Shown: piece after piece, positions 43,208 through 51,462 of the stretch
How the letters are laid out: every line of letters starts with the position of its first letter
Position numbering within the stretch: the stretch's first letter is position 1
Assembly (NCBI GenBank): GCA_016722025.1
Contig: JADKGZ010000006.1
Coordinates: forward strand, 1 to 64,000
DNA: 64,000 nt
Source of the DNA: Acidimicrobiaceae bacterium
Lineage (GTDB): Bacteria > Actinomycetota > Acidimicrobiia > Acidimicrobiales > Ilumatobacteraceae
Reading direction: 5' to 3'
Translations under genes and position numbers: made by a program
The notes under the pieces: generated by a model
The model's database searches: none
What the model saw: only the letters and a program-made list of their open reading frames with translations
Told to the model about the DNA's origin: nothing

Positions 43208-45007
43208 GTGACGGACTCGGGCGGGCAGTGGTGGCGGGAGACCGCTGTTGCGGTAGGTGTCTGGCTCGTGGGCACGCTGGTGGTGTTCGATCTGCCGCAT
43301 CATCTCGGGCGCAATCCGGCCAGCATCGAAGGGCACGCCCTCGCGCTCGCCGGTCTCTTCGTCGGTCTCGCGGTGGTGGTGGCGTGCGGCGCGGCGCTGC
43401 GTCGTCGCCGCGAACTGGTGAGTGCGGTGCTCGTCGGTGTCGTGGCGACCTGGTTGGTGTTCGTGCAACGAGCTGCTCTCTACGGCACACCGTTCACGTT
43501 CGGCCTGCTCGACGGCGACTCGGGGCGGCTGACCGGCATGGCGACGTACTACTCGCAGACGTGGTCGTCGTCCGACGTGTTCAACGTCGGCGCACCCAAC
43601 CAGTACCCCCCACTGTTTCCTTGGCTCGTCGGTCGTCTGTCCGACCTCACCGGGCGCGACGCCTGGCGGTTGATGGCTCCGGTGTCGGTCGTGCTGTTCT
43701 CCGGCTCGGTGGTGGTGTCGTTCGCGCTGTGGCGACGGATGACCAGCGGCCCGGTGGCAGCGATGATCAGCATCGCGGTGCTCGCCGGGTACACGAGCAC
43801 CGGGAAGAGCTTCGTCGTGCTGGCCGTTGCCATCTTCATCCCATTGGCGCTGCTGGTGGTCGGCGACGCCGAGGCGGGGCGGTTGCACTGGGCGGCGGCC
43901 GGGTTGCTGGCGGGTGTCGTGGTGCTCCTGTACTACGGCGTCATCGTGTTCGCGGCCCCTTCGCTGGCTGCACTGATCTTCATCCGCATGCGCAGCTCGA
44001 GCTCACGTCGTCACGAGGTGGCGTACCTGCTGAAGGTTGCGGCGACGGCGTTCGTCGTGGCCAGTTGGTACGTGGTGCCGGTCGTGTGGGCCGCGTTGAC
44101 GACGGGCGAGAGCGAGCAGGACCAGTCGTTGATCACCGCTGGGCTGATCGACCCGCTGCCACCGTTTCGTGCCGTATCGCCGCTGACAGCGCTGCAGTTC
44201 GTCGGCTTCTGTGGAGTGTTGGCCCTGTGGCGCAAGCGATGGTGGTCGGCGTCGCTGGCGCCGTTCGTGGGCGGCCTCGTCGTGTTCTGGGGTGTTGCCC
44301 AGGTGGGATTGGCAGCAACCGGCAACACGCTGTTGCTGCAGTACGTACCGCGTGTGCTGGGGCCGGTGCTGGCGGCGTCGGGGGTGCTCGTCTGCCACGA
44401 GGTCGTGCAGCTGGCCTCGGGCCGGTTTCCCGCAGACGAGTTACGGCGCGGTGTGCTCGTCGTTGCCGCGTCGCTCTCGATCTGGCTGCTCGTGCCGATC
44501 GGGTGGCTGGTGATGCCGAGCCTGGATTGGAACAAGGAGAACAACGCAACGCTGGCGCACCTTGCCGCCGCGCCCGATGGCAGGAGCTCGGCGTTCGCCC
44601 CGGCCGAGCTGGCCACCAACGGGTTTCCGCTGCGGCGGATCAGTGCGATGGTGCGCGCCGGTGCGCGGCCGATCGTGCTCTCCGCGACCCAGGCGTTGCA
44701 CGTGTTCCTTCCGTGGCCCAGCTACCTGCAGCTCGAGCCCGGCATGTCGAGCTCGAGCTCGCGAGAGGCAGAGATCGTCCGATTGGCGCACACGCTCGAC
44801 CCGACTGCGTTCGCGGAGCTGTCTGCATCGCTGCAACATGGCTCCATCGACGTCTTCGTGCTCCGTGACGAAGGCGAGCAGTGGATGTGGCGCGATGTCG
44901 CCTTCGTGCCGCGGCAGTTCGGCACTGATGAGTTCGTGCTCTGGCACGACGCCCCGTCGGGCCTGGTGATCGCCGTGCGCACATCGCTCTCAGCGGGCGA
45001 TTCGTAG
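43208..45007 (+). CDS. Polytopic membrane glycosyltransferase, AftA-like
   Basis: The 599-residue protein has about 11-13 membrane segments and an extracellular C-terminal domain, the build of GT-C glycosyltransferases that use polyprenyl-phosphate sugars. The loop SSSDVFNVGAPNQYPPLFPW and the following WLVGRLSDLTGRDAW resemble AftA, the enzyme that adds the first arabinose of arabinogalactan. This is a distant match, so the sugar donor is uncertain. No other arabinan genes are nearby. The GTG start has its own -10 box. Confidence 0.6.
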   Translation: MTDSGGQWWRETAVAVGVWLVGTLVVFDLPHHLGRNPASIEGHALALAGLFVGLAVVVACGAALRRRRELVSAVLVGVVATWLVFVQRAALYGTPFTFGLLDGDSGRLTGMATYYSQTWSSSDVFNVGAPNQYPPLFPWLVGRLSDLTGRDAWRLMAPVSVVLFSGSVVVSFALWRRMTSGPVAAMISIAVLAGYTSTGKSFVVLAVAIFIPLALLVVGDAEAGRLHWAAAGLLAGVVVLLYYGVIVFAAPSLAALIFIRMRSSSSRRHEVAYLLKVAATAFVVASWYVVPVVWAALTTGESEQDQSLITAGLIDPLPPFRAVSPLTALQFVGFCGVLALWRKRWWSASLAPFVGGLVVFWGVAQVGLAATGNTLLLQYVPRVLGPVLAASGVLVCHEVVQLASGRFPADELRRGVLVVAASLSIWLLVPIGWLVMPSLDWNKENNATLAHLAAAPDGRSSAFAPAELATNGFPLRRISAMVRAGARPIVLSATQALHVFLPWPSYLQLEPGMSSSSSREAEIVRLAHTLDPTAFAELSASLQHGSIDVFVLRDEGEQWMWRDVAFVPRQFGTDEFVLWHDAPSGLVIAVRTSLSAGDS

Positions 45008-45032
45008 CGGCTCGCCGACCGCGCGCGACCGC

Positions 45033-45336
45033 TCAGAGGCCGAGCCACACCCGCAACAGGCTGAGCGATGCAGCGCGACTGTCGCCGTCGACGCTGGCCT
45101 GGGTTTGGTAGAGGTTGCCGTTCGCCTCGTGGTACACCGACTCTCCTTCGCCGGCGTAGAAGCCGTCGGCGCCCTCCAAGAGCCGGCGCAGCCGGGTCGG
45201 TGGCGCCCGGTTGTGCGGCGGGGCCTGCGCCATTGACGGTGTCTGCACCATTGACCGGGTTGTCGGAGCTGCATGCGCCGAACAACGCTGCGGCAATCGC
45301 GACCGCGCCAAGGGCATGACTGAATCGGGTGGTCAT
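45033..45336 (-). CDS. Small lipoprotein, one frameshift, unknown function
   Basis: The N-terminus MTTRFSHALGAVAIAAAL followed by FGAC is a lipoprotein signal peptide; the frame then breaks between about 45190 and 45215. The other frame gives TRLRRLLEGADGFYAGEGES, YHEANGNLYQTQASVDGDS and a stop at 45033. Joining both gives about 100 residues. I do not recognise the family. GGAG lies 8 nt before the ATG. It is convergent with the membrane glycosyltransferase. A real disruption is possible, but the same kind of single-base break is seen elsewhere in this window. Confidence 0.5.
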
Positions 45337-45371
45337 TCGAGTTACTCCATCTCCGTCGCCGTGGCCTCGGG

Positions 45372-45391
45372 GGTGGCCAGGAACGGCCACC
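45372..45391. repeat. Inverted repeat GGTGGCC/GGCCACC
   Basis: Perfect 7-bp stem with a 6-nt loop (aggaac), upstream of the minus-strand lipoprotein gene. Confidence 0.6.
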
Positions 45392-45603
45392 GTAGCCGTC
45401 GCTGCCGCACCAGCCGTGGACGGTCGCGAGGCGGCGGCCGGCCGGCCGGGCGGCACGACGGCACCACGGGTGTGTTCATCTCGTGGCACGGAAACGCCGG
45501 TTGGCACCCCCCGCAACTGCAGATGCCGTTCACCGCCGCCGGTGGCCCGCCATCTCGGAGATTCTGCGCAGGCACTTCGTCGTCCTCGGCAGGCTCGTCC
45601 CCG

Positions 45604-45653
45604 CACCCGTGAATTCGCAGAAGCCGACGTCGCCTTCTGTGAATTCACGGGTG
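45604..45653. repeat. 20-bp inverted repeat around a 10-nt loop
   Basis: The left arm (45604-45623, CACCCGTGAATTCGCAGAAG) pairs with the right arm (45634-45653, CTTCTGTGAATTCACGGGTG); the only non-Watson-Crick position is a G-T pair. The loop is 45624-45633. No T-run follows on either strand. Confidence 0.8.
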
Positions 45654-45705
45654 GACCGAGATGGTGCTCCTGGCGTTCACCACACGACCGGGGTCCGAAC
45701 AGCAA

Positions 45706-45738
45706 GAAGCAGGTCAGAATGTGGCTCTGACCTGCTTC
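45706..45738 (-). terminator. Terminator hairpin of the tRNA-His/tRNA-Lys unit
   Basis: Perfect 13-bp stem (GAAGCAGGTCAGA with TCTGACCTGCTTC) and a 7-nt loop. On the minus strand it follows the tRNA-Lys CCA end by 6 nt, and is followed by a T-rich stretch (TTGCTGTT), as expected for intrinsic termination. Confidence 0.78.
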
Positions 45739-45744
45739 TCGATG

Positions 45745-45819
45745 TGGTGCGCCCCCTGGGTTTCGAACCCAGAACCTGCGGATTAAGAGTCCGTTGCTCT
45801 GCCGTTGAGCTAGAGGCGC
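45745..45819 (-). tRNA. tRNA-Lys (anticodon CTT)
   Basis: Read on the minus strand, this folds as a full cloverleaf: acceptor GCGCCTC with GGGGCGC, D arm GCTC/GAGC, anticodon loop CTCTTAA giving anticodon CTT, and T arm CTGGG-TTCGAAA-CCCAG. One A-C mismatch is at the top of the anticodon stem. The 3' CCA is encoded. It reads the AAG codon, the favoured Lys codon at this GC content. Confidence 0.95.
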
Positions 45820-45869
45820 AGCGGCGAGCAGTGTAGAGGGCGCTGCTCGCGCCCTCTACCTGCTTGCCT

Positions 45870-45946
45870 TGGGGTGATCGACGGGGCTCGAACCCGCGAC
45901 CCTCAGTACCACAAACTGATGCTCTACCAACTGAGCTACGGCCACC
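45870..45946 (-). tRNA. tRNA-His (anticodon GTG)
   Basis: On the minus strand the anticodon stem-loop is TCAGT-TTGTGGT-ACTGA, anticodon GTG. The T arm is GCGGG-TTCGAGC-CCCGT and the D arm GCTC/GAGC. A 5' G opposite C73 gives the extra G-1 pair typical of tRNA-His. One mismatch is in the acceptor stem. The CCA end is encoded. It lies 50 bp upstream of tRNA-Lys. Confidence 0.94.
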
Positions 45947-46048
45947 ATGAAGGCAAGCATTGTGCCACATGCCTCGCTGAATTCCACCATCGTTTCCGCC
46001 GCGCAGCGCTGCTGGTTCGTCGTGGTGTCACCGTGTGGATGTTCTCCG

Positions 46049-46078
46049 TTCACGACGGATTCCGTGGTGAGCTAGGCT
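46049..46078 (+). promoter_or_regulatory. Promoter of the class III aminotransferase gene
   Basis: A possible -35 TTCACG (46049-46054) and -10 TAGGCT (46073-46078) with 18 bp between them. A leader of about 25 nt with a strong Shine-Dalgarno GGAGGAG (46095-46101) follows, 7 nt before the ATG. Confidence 0.5.
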
Positions 46079-46108
46079 TGCCAGAACGAAATCCGGAGGA
46101 GACACGAC

Positions 46109-47482
46109 ATGAGCGCAACGGAAAGCATTCCCACGCGTGAACTTGCCGAACGGGCGAAGGCCATCACGCAGCGCGAGCTGCAGGTGTACATCGCTCGCAC
46201 CAAGGGGTCGCAGGCCGCCACAGAGCGGGCCCGCGAGGTGCTGCCGTTGGGCGTGCCCAGCAGCTTCCAAGCCTACGATCCGCACCCGATCGTGGTGCGC
46301 CGTGCGCAAGACGGGTGGATGGAAGACGTCGACGGCAACCGCTACGTCGACTTCGACATGGGCTACGGGGCGCTGTTCTCCGGGCACTGTCACCCAGCCG
46401 TCCGCCGCGCCGTCGAGACCCAGCTCGACAACGGCACCTTGTTCGTCACGCCCTGCGAGATGAACACCGAGGTGGCCTGGCTGTTGCGCGATCGCTACAA
46501 CCTGCCCATGTGGCGCTTCACCAACTCGGGCACCGAGGCCACCATGGATGCGATCCGCGTCGCGCGCGGCGTCACCGGGCGCGAGAAGATCGTCAAGGTC
46601 GAGGGCGGCTACCACGGCCACCACGACGAAGTGATGATCTCGATGAAGCCGCCCATCAGCGAAGCAGGCCCCGCCGACAACCCGCGTGCCATTCCGTCGA
46701 CTGCCGGTATCACCCGGGCAGTGCTGGGCGACACCGGTGTCATCCCGTACAACAACCTGGCGGCGCTCGATCGCGCCCTGGCGGGCCGCGATGTGGCGTG
46801 CTTCATCGTCGAACCCATCATGGAGAACATCGGCATCTGCAAGCCGCTCCCCGGGTACCTCGAAGGGGTGCGCGAGATCACTCGCAAGTACGGCACGATG
46901 CTGATCTTCGACGAGGTCAAGACCGGCATCACCGCCGGGTGGGGCGGTGCCACCGGCGTCGTCGGCGTGCAACCGGATCTGGTCGCGCTGGCCAAGAGCA
47001 TCGGGGGCGGCCTGCCGCTGGGTGCCTTCGGCGGCACCAGCGAGTGCATGGACCAGATCACCGCCGGCAAGGTGCTGCACCTGGGCACCTACAACGGCAA
47101 CCCGTTGTGCATGGCCGCCGCCAAGGCCGTGCTCACCGAGATCTGCACCCCTGCGGCAACCGATGAGGCCATCGCTCGCAACCGGATGCTGCTCGATGCG
47201 TGCGACGGCATCATCGCCGCCGCCGGTCTGCCGGCGCACACCGTGCAGTTCGGCGCGAAGGGTTGCGTCACCTGGGCGCCAGAGCCGATTCAGAACTACC
47301 GCGACTACAAGGCCACCGACTTCGACCTTGCGTTCGCGCAGTGGATGCACGGCATCAACCGTGGCATCCTGCTGCCACCGGGGCTCGACGAGCAGTGGCT
47401 GATCTCGGTGGTGCACACCGACCACGACGCACTGCGCTACGCCGACGTGTTCGGCGAGTTCGTGGCCGAGCTCACCGCCTGA
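46109..47482 (+). CDS. Class III aminotransferase (glutamate-1-semialdehyde-aminomutase-like)
   Basis: This PLP enzyme of the class III family has 457 residues. The PLP-site pattern includes NSGTEATMDAIRVAR, EGGYHGHHDEV, LIFDEVKTGIT and the lysine in LVALAKSIGGGLPLGAFGG. It resembles HemL, but the N-terminus (LPLGVPSSFQAYDPHPIVV) and the active-site surroundings differ from canonical HemL, so it may be a different transaminase; I do not give a symbol. It stands alone with its own promoter and one of the best ribosome-binding sites in the window. Confidence 0.85.
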   Translation: MSATESIPTRELAERAKAITQRELQVYIARTKGSQAATERAREVLPLGVPSSFQAYDPHPIVVRRAQDGWMEDVDGNRYVDFDMGYGALFSGHCHPAVRRAVETQLDNGTLFVTPCEMNTEVAWLLRDRYNLPMWRFTNSGTEATMDAIRVARGVTGREKIVKVEGGYHGHHDEVMISMKPPISEAGPADNPRAIPSTAGITRAVLGDTGVIPYNNLAALDRALAGRDVACFIVEPIMENIGICKPLPGYLEGVREITRKYGTMLIFDEVKTGITAGWGGATGVVGVQPDLVALAKSIGGGLPLGAFGGTSECMDQITAGKVLHLGTYNGNPLCMAAAKAVLTEICTPAATDEAIARNRMLLDACDGIIAAAGLPAHTVQFGAKGCVTWAPEPIQNYRDYKATDFDLAFAQWMHGINRGILLPPGLDEQWLISVVHTDHDALRYADVFGEFVAELTA

Positions 47483-47513
47483 GCCGCAGCGCCCGGACGA
47501 TCTTCGTGCGAGC

Positions 47514-47540
47514 CGCCGCTGGGCTTCAGCTCCAGCGGCG
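47514..47540. terminator. Hairpin between convergent genes
   Basis: Perfect 9-bp stem CGCCGCTGG/CCAGCGGCG with a 9-nt loop. It lies after the aminotransferase stop and spans the stop codon of the convergent membrane gene, so it may end transcripts from both sides. No T-run. Confidence 0.5.
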
Positions 47541-48338
47541 CTCCTCGTTGTACCGGTAGGTGCTCACCGGCGTGCTCCACCGGCGCCGGCGCTGCATCAT
47601 GCCGGTGCCGGCGAACAATGCAAGCGCGCCACCGATGAGCAGCAGTTCGAGCCCGATCAGCATCGGCAGCGAGTCGTCGGCGAGGCGCGCCGGCACGCGT
47701 GCCCACACGCTGTCGGTGAGCGCAGGAACGACGAACCGAGGCACGAGGTAACCGAGGATGGCGGCGAGCAGGGCGAGCAGCAGCAATCCGAGTGCCAGGC
47801 TGCGGAACAGCGCACTCCTCTCCGGATGGGCCGTGAAACCGAGGAACGCGAACGCGATCGTCGCGATCAACGCGATCGGCAGCAGCCAATCGAGGGAGTG
47901 GTTGGCGATGTCGAGCGCGGTCACCTTCGGCACGGGCAGCGTCAGCGGGGGCAGTGCCGCCACGCGCTCGTCGCGGACGATCGCCACCATCTGCTCGCCG
48001 GTGATCTGCACCGGCCCCTGCTGGTCGCCGATCATGTGCGCGTGCGCATCGTGGATGATCTCGGCCAGCAGCGCCTGGCCCTCCGGCAGTTCCGCCACCG
48101 CGGCCACGTTCGATCGAACCGTGGCCGGATCGACCACGCCGGCAAGTTGCTCGATGACGCTGTCGGCGATGAAGTCGACCAGTTCCGCCTTCACCTGGCT
48201 GTCGCCCAGCACCACATCGGCCGCGTCGGCTGAGTTGTCGGGGTCGAACGCCGTGCGCTGCAGGAGGAAGCCGGCGATCGCAAGACTCGCACAGGCATAG
48301 GCAAGACCGAACAGCAGCCCGGCGAGGGTTCTTCGCAC
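47526..48338 (-). CDS. Membrane protein with large extracytoplasmic loop, unknown function
   Basis: The 270-residue protein has an N-terminal membrane helix (GLLFGLAYACASLAIAGFLL), an extracytoplasmic domain (about residues 25-130, with VKAELVDFIADSVIEQL), then three helices and a basic C-terminal tail ending YRYNEERRWS. I do not recognise the family by name. The start is GTG 48338. It is divergent from the DUF983 gene and convergent with the aminotransferase. Confidence 0.65.
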   Translation of the reverse strand: MRRTLAGLLFGLAYACASLAIAGFLLQRTAFDPDNSADAADVVLGDSQVKAELVDFIADSVIEQLAGVVDPATVRSNVAAVAELPEGQALLAEIIHDAHAHMIGDQQGPVQITGEQMVAIVRDERVAALPPLTLPVPKVTALDIANHSLDWLLPIALIATIAFAFLGFTAHPERSALFRSLALGLLLLALLAAILGYLVPRFVVPALTDSVWARVPARLADDSLPMLIGLELLLIGGALALFAGTGMMQRRRRWSTPVSTYRYNEERRWS

Positions 48339-48371
48339 CCGAAGAGTATTTCGGATTCGCGGCGCAACTTC

Positions 48372-48377
48372 TATACC
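48372..48377 (+). promoter_or_regulatory. -10 element (TATACC) of the DUF983 gene, leaderless type
   Basis: TATACC ends 9 nt before ATG 48387 and directly abuts the in-frame ATG 48378. By the spacing seen elsewhere here, ATG 48387 is the real start. Confidence 0.45.
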
Positions 48378-48386
48378 ATGGGGGGT

Positions 48387-48803
48387 ATGAATCGTCCGTT
48401 GCCGTCCGCTGTGAAGATGTTTCGCCGTGCGCTCGTCCTGAAATGCCCGCTGTGTGGCAGTCGGCGCACGTTCATCCGCCGGTGGATGCTGCGGTACGAC
48501 CGCTGCCGCACGTGTGGCATCCGGTGGCACCGCGAGCACGGTTTCGAGCTCGGCCCCATCGCTCTCAACATCGTGATCACGTTCTTCACGCTCGGCGTGT
48601 CGATGGTGATCGCGTTCGTGGCCACCGCCCCCGACTTCCCCGTGCTGGCACTCACCATCGGCTTCGTCGTGGGGGCCATCGTGGTGCCGCTGGTCGCGTT
48701 CCCGTTCACGAACACGCTGTGGATGGCCTTCGATCTGCTCTCCAACAAGCCCGACGAAGCGGAGCTGGCCGAAGCCGCGGCAGCGGTGGCCGTCGCGGCC
48801 TGA
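48387..48803 (+). CDS. DUF983 family zinc-ribbon membrane protein
   Basis: DUF983 proteins have an N-terminal zinc ribbon and two membrane helices; the function is unknown, and some are near cytochrome oxidase genes. This 138-residue protein has CPLCGSRRTF and CRTCGIRWH (two CxxC), then helices IVITFFTLGVSMVIAFVAT and LTIGFVVGAIVVPLVAF. The start at ATG 48387 is favoured over ATG 48378 by the -10 spacing. No respiratory genes are nearby. Confidence 0.82.
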   Translation: MNRPLPSAVKMFRRALVLKCPLCGSRRTFIRRWMLRYDRCRTCGIRWHREHGFELGPIALNIVITFFTLGVSMVIAFVATAPDFPVLALTIGFVVGAIVVPLVAFPFTNTLWMAFDLLSNKPDEAELAEAAAAVAVAA

Positions 48804-48876
48804 TCCGCTGCGGAGTCTGGCCGCACGCCGGCGTGGGTAAGTTGTCGACGAGACGATCGACGCCGCAGGGGTGTGA

Positions 48877-51438
48877 GTGAGCCGAGCTGCCGAGGGCCTG
48901 ACATCAGCGAGAGCTGACGAGCTGCGCGCCCAGTTCGGCCCCAATCGGCTCCCCGAGCCGCGGCGACCCTCGTCGTGGCACAGGTTCGGGGCCGAGCTCG
49001 TTCACTTCTTCGCGCTCATGCTCTGGGTCGCGGGTGTGCTGGCGTTCATCGCCGGGCTACCGCAACTGGGCGTCGCCGTGTTCGCAGTGGTGCTGGTCAA
49101 CGCGCTGTTCTCGTTCCTGCAGGAGAGCCGTGCCGACCGCGCCGCGGAGCGGTTGCGGGCGCTGTTGCCCACCAGAGTGAACGTGCGGCGAGACGGGCGG
49201 CCGCAGACGATCGACGCGGACGACGTGGTCGTGGGTGATTGCCTGCTGCTCGAGGCGGGGGATCGAGTGCCCGCCGATGGCGTGACCCATGCCTCCGTGG
49301 CGCTGCTGGTCGACACCTCGTTGCTGACCGGTGAGAGCCGCCCGGCCGACGTGCCCGCCGGAGGGCCGATCTTCGCCGGCACGTTCGTCGTCGAGGGCAC
49401 CGGCGAAGCGTCGGTGACGGCGATCGGTCGCGACACGCGCCTTGCGGGAATCGCACTGCTCACCACATCGGGCGAGAAGCCGGTCACCCCGCTCAGTCGC
49501 AGCCTGAACGACGTCGTCCGCCTGGTCGCGGTCATCGCGGTTGGTCTCGGCGCGCTCTTCTTCGGCATCTCGCTGCTGCTCGGGAGCGACCCGCAGGACG
49601 GGTTCGTGTTCGCCATCGGCGTCACGGTGGCGATGGTGCCGGAAGCGCTGCTGCCCACCGTGACGTTGTCGCTGGCGTGGGGTGCCGAGCAGATGGCCAA
49701 ACGGAACGTGCTCGTGCGCAACCTGCCGGCGGTGGAGACGCTCGGCTCGACGACGTTGATCTGCACCGACAAGACCGGCACGCTCACGATGAACCAGATG
49801 TCGGTGGTGCGGGCGTGGACGCCCACCGGCACCGTCACCGTGCAGGGCACCGGCTACGAGCCCCTCGCCGACGTGGTGGTGGTCGGCGACCGCAGCTCGC
49901 TGGAGGCACTGGCGCTCGCCGGGGCGCGCTGTGCCACCGGCTACGCGTACGAGAAGGACGGCCGCTGGCAGGCGCACGGTGATCCGATGGAGGCAGCCGT
50001 CGATGCCTTCTCGCGACGGCTGGGGGGCGACCCTGATGCCGATCGTGCGCAGCGGCCGGGGTCGGCTCGGTTCCCCTTCGATCCGCGCCGGCGCCGCATG
50101 TCGATCGTGATCGATGGCGAGGTGGTGGTGAAAGGCGCTCCCGACACGGTGCTGCCACTGTGCGCCGCATCCGACGGCGCCGACGCAGTGGTGGAGGAGA
50201 TGACGCGCACAGGCCTGCGCGTGCTGGCCGTCGCTCGCCGCGCGGTGAGCGACGGGCCGATCACCAGTGCCGGTGCCGCCGAGCAACACCTCGTGCTCGA
50301 TGGCCTGCTCGCGCTGGAAGACCCACCACGCGCCGGTGTTCGCGATGCCGTGGCGGCCTGCCGGCGCGCCGGGGTGCACATCCTGATGATCACCGGCGAC
50401 CACCCGAAGACCGCGGAGGCGATCGCCGACGAGGTCGGGTTGCGCAGCAGCGAGGGTTTGGTGGTCAGCGGCGCCGACCTGCCGGCCGACGATGCCGAGC
50501 TCGGTGAGCTGCTCGACCACGACGGCACGGTGGTGGCCCGCGTGTCACCCGAGGACAAGCTGCGCATCGCACGCGTGCTGCGCGCTCGCGGTCACGTCGT
50601 CGCCATGACCGGCGACGGCGTGAACGACGCACCGGCGCTGCACGCGGCCAACATCGGCATCGCGATGGGTCTCTCCGGTACCGACGTCGCCCGTGAGGCC
50701 GCCGATCTGGTGCTGCTCGACGACGACTTCGCCAGCATCGTGGCCGGCATCGAGCACGGCAGGGCCACCTACGTGAACATCCGCCGGTTCCTCACCTATC
50801 ACCTCACCGACAACGTCGCCGAGCTCACGCCGTTCGTGGTGTGGATGCTGTCGGGCGGCAGCTTTCCGCTCGCACTCGGCGTCATGCAGATCCTTGCCCT
50901 CGACATCGGCACCGACACCCTCTCGGCCGTGGCGCTCGGTGCCGAACCCCCCAGCGAGCACCTGCTCGATGGCCCACCGGTGACCGGCAGCTTGATGAAC
51001 GCCACCGTGCGGCGGCGTGCGTTCGGCGTGATCGGGCCCACCATCACGGTGGCCTCGATGGCCGCATTCGTCGTGTCGATGGCCGCTGCCGGCTGGCGCC
51101 CCGGCAGGGAGTACCCGGGCGAGGCAGCGCTCGCCGCGGCCTCGGGCGCCGCGTTCATGACGGTGGTGCTCGGGCAGAAGGCCAACGCGTTCGCGTGTCG
51201 CAGCTCCACACGACGACCGGGTCAGCTTGGTTGGACGACCAATCGGATGTTGCTGGTCACCGTGTGGATCGAGCTGGCCTTTGCGTTGACGGTGCTGCTG
51301 GTGCCGTGGCTCGCCGACAAGCTGGGCCAGTCGAACCCACCGCTGGTGGGCTGGGCGGTCGCAGTGGCATCGATGCCGCTCGTGCTGGCCGTCGATGCTC
51401 TCGACAAGCGTCTTCGGGCAGCACAGCGCCGCCGGTGA
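48877..51438 (+). CDS. P-type cation-transporting ATPase (HAD-IC)
   Basis: This 853-residue membrane pump has the complete P-type set: TGES (about residue 151), the phosphorylated Asp in DKTGTLTMNQ (about 297), a nucleotide-binding domain, TGDGVNDAPAL (about 578) and about ten membrane helices. The membrane motif is VAMVPEALLPTVTLSLAWG, close to the PEGL motif of Ca2+ and Na+/K+-type pumps. There is no heavy-metal-binding N-terminal domain. The ion (Ca2+, Mg2+ or Na+) is not decided. It starts with GTG 48877. Confidence 0.9.
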   Translation: MSRAAEGLTSARADELRAQFGPNRLPEPRRPSSWHRFGAELVHFFALMLWVAGVLAFIAGLPQLGVAVFAVVLVNALFSFLQESRADRAAERLRALLPTRVNVRRDGRPQTIDADDVVVGDCLLLEAGDRVPADGVTHASVALLVDTSLLTGESRPADVPAGGPIFAGTFVVEGTGEASVTAIGRDTRLAGIALLTTSGEKPVTPLSRSLNDVVRLVAVIAVGLGALFFGISLLLGSDPQDGFVFAIGVTVAMVPEALLPTVTLSLAWGAEQMAKRNVLVRNLPAVETLGSTTLICTDKTGTLTMNQMSVVRAWTPTGTVTVQGTGYEPLADVVVVGDRSSLEALALAGARCATGYAYEKDGRWQAHGDPMEAAVDAFSRRLGGDPDADRAQRPGSARFPFDPRRRRMSIVIDGEVVVKGAPDTVLPLCAASDGADAVVEEMTRTGLRVLAVARRAVSDGPITSAGAAEQHLVLDGLLALEDPPRAGVRDAVAACRRAGVHILMITGDHPKTAEAIADEVGLRSSEGLVVSGADLPADDAELGELLDHDGTVVARVSPEDKLRIARVLRARGHVVAMTGDGVNDAPALHAANIGIAMGLSGTDVAREAADLVLLDDDFASIVAGIEHGRATYVNIRRFLTYHLTDNVAELTPFVVWMLSGGSFPLALGVMQILALDIGTDTLSAVALGAEPPSEHLLDGPPVTGSLMNATVRRRAFGVIGPTITVASMAAFVVSMAAAGWRPGREYPGEAALAAASGAAFMTVVLGQKANAFACRSSTRRPGQLGWTTNRMLLVTVWIELAFALTVLLVPWLADKLGQSNPPLVGWAVAVASMPLVLAVDALDKRLRAAQRRR

Positions 51439-51462
51439 GCGAACTGGCCGCGCGCCGCACGA

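Larger units (their letters stand above)
45337..45744. other. 408-bp region without a convincing gene
   Basis: Open frames on both strands lack codon bias or a recognisable protein. The region holds three strong inverted repeats (45372-45391, 45604-45653 and 45706-45738), the last of which acts as terminator of the tRNA genes. The best small candidate gene (minus strand, 45342-45575) is listed among rejected items. Confidence 0.5.

Noticed and set aside
45342..45575. A 77-residue minus-strand frame with several Cys (CSCGGC)
   Set aside because: Weak GTG start, proline/arginine-rich shadow-like composition, and it lies across a hairpin; support is too low to call a gene.
48343..48348. A -10 box (TACTCT) for the membrane protein at 48338
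   Set aside because: Only 4 nt separate it from the GTG, shorter than every other case in the window; not strong enough to list.
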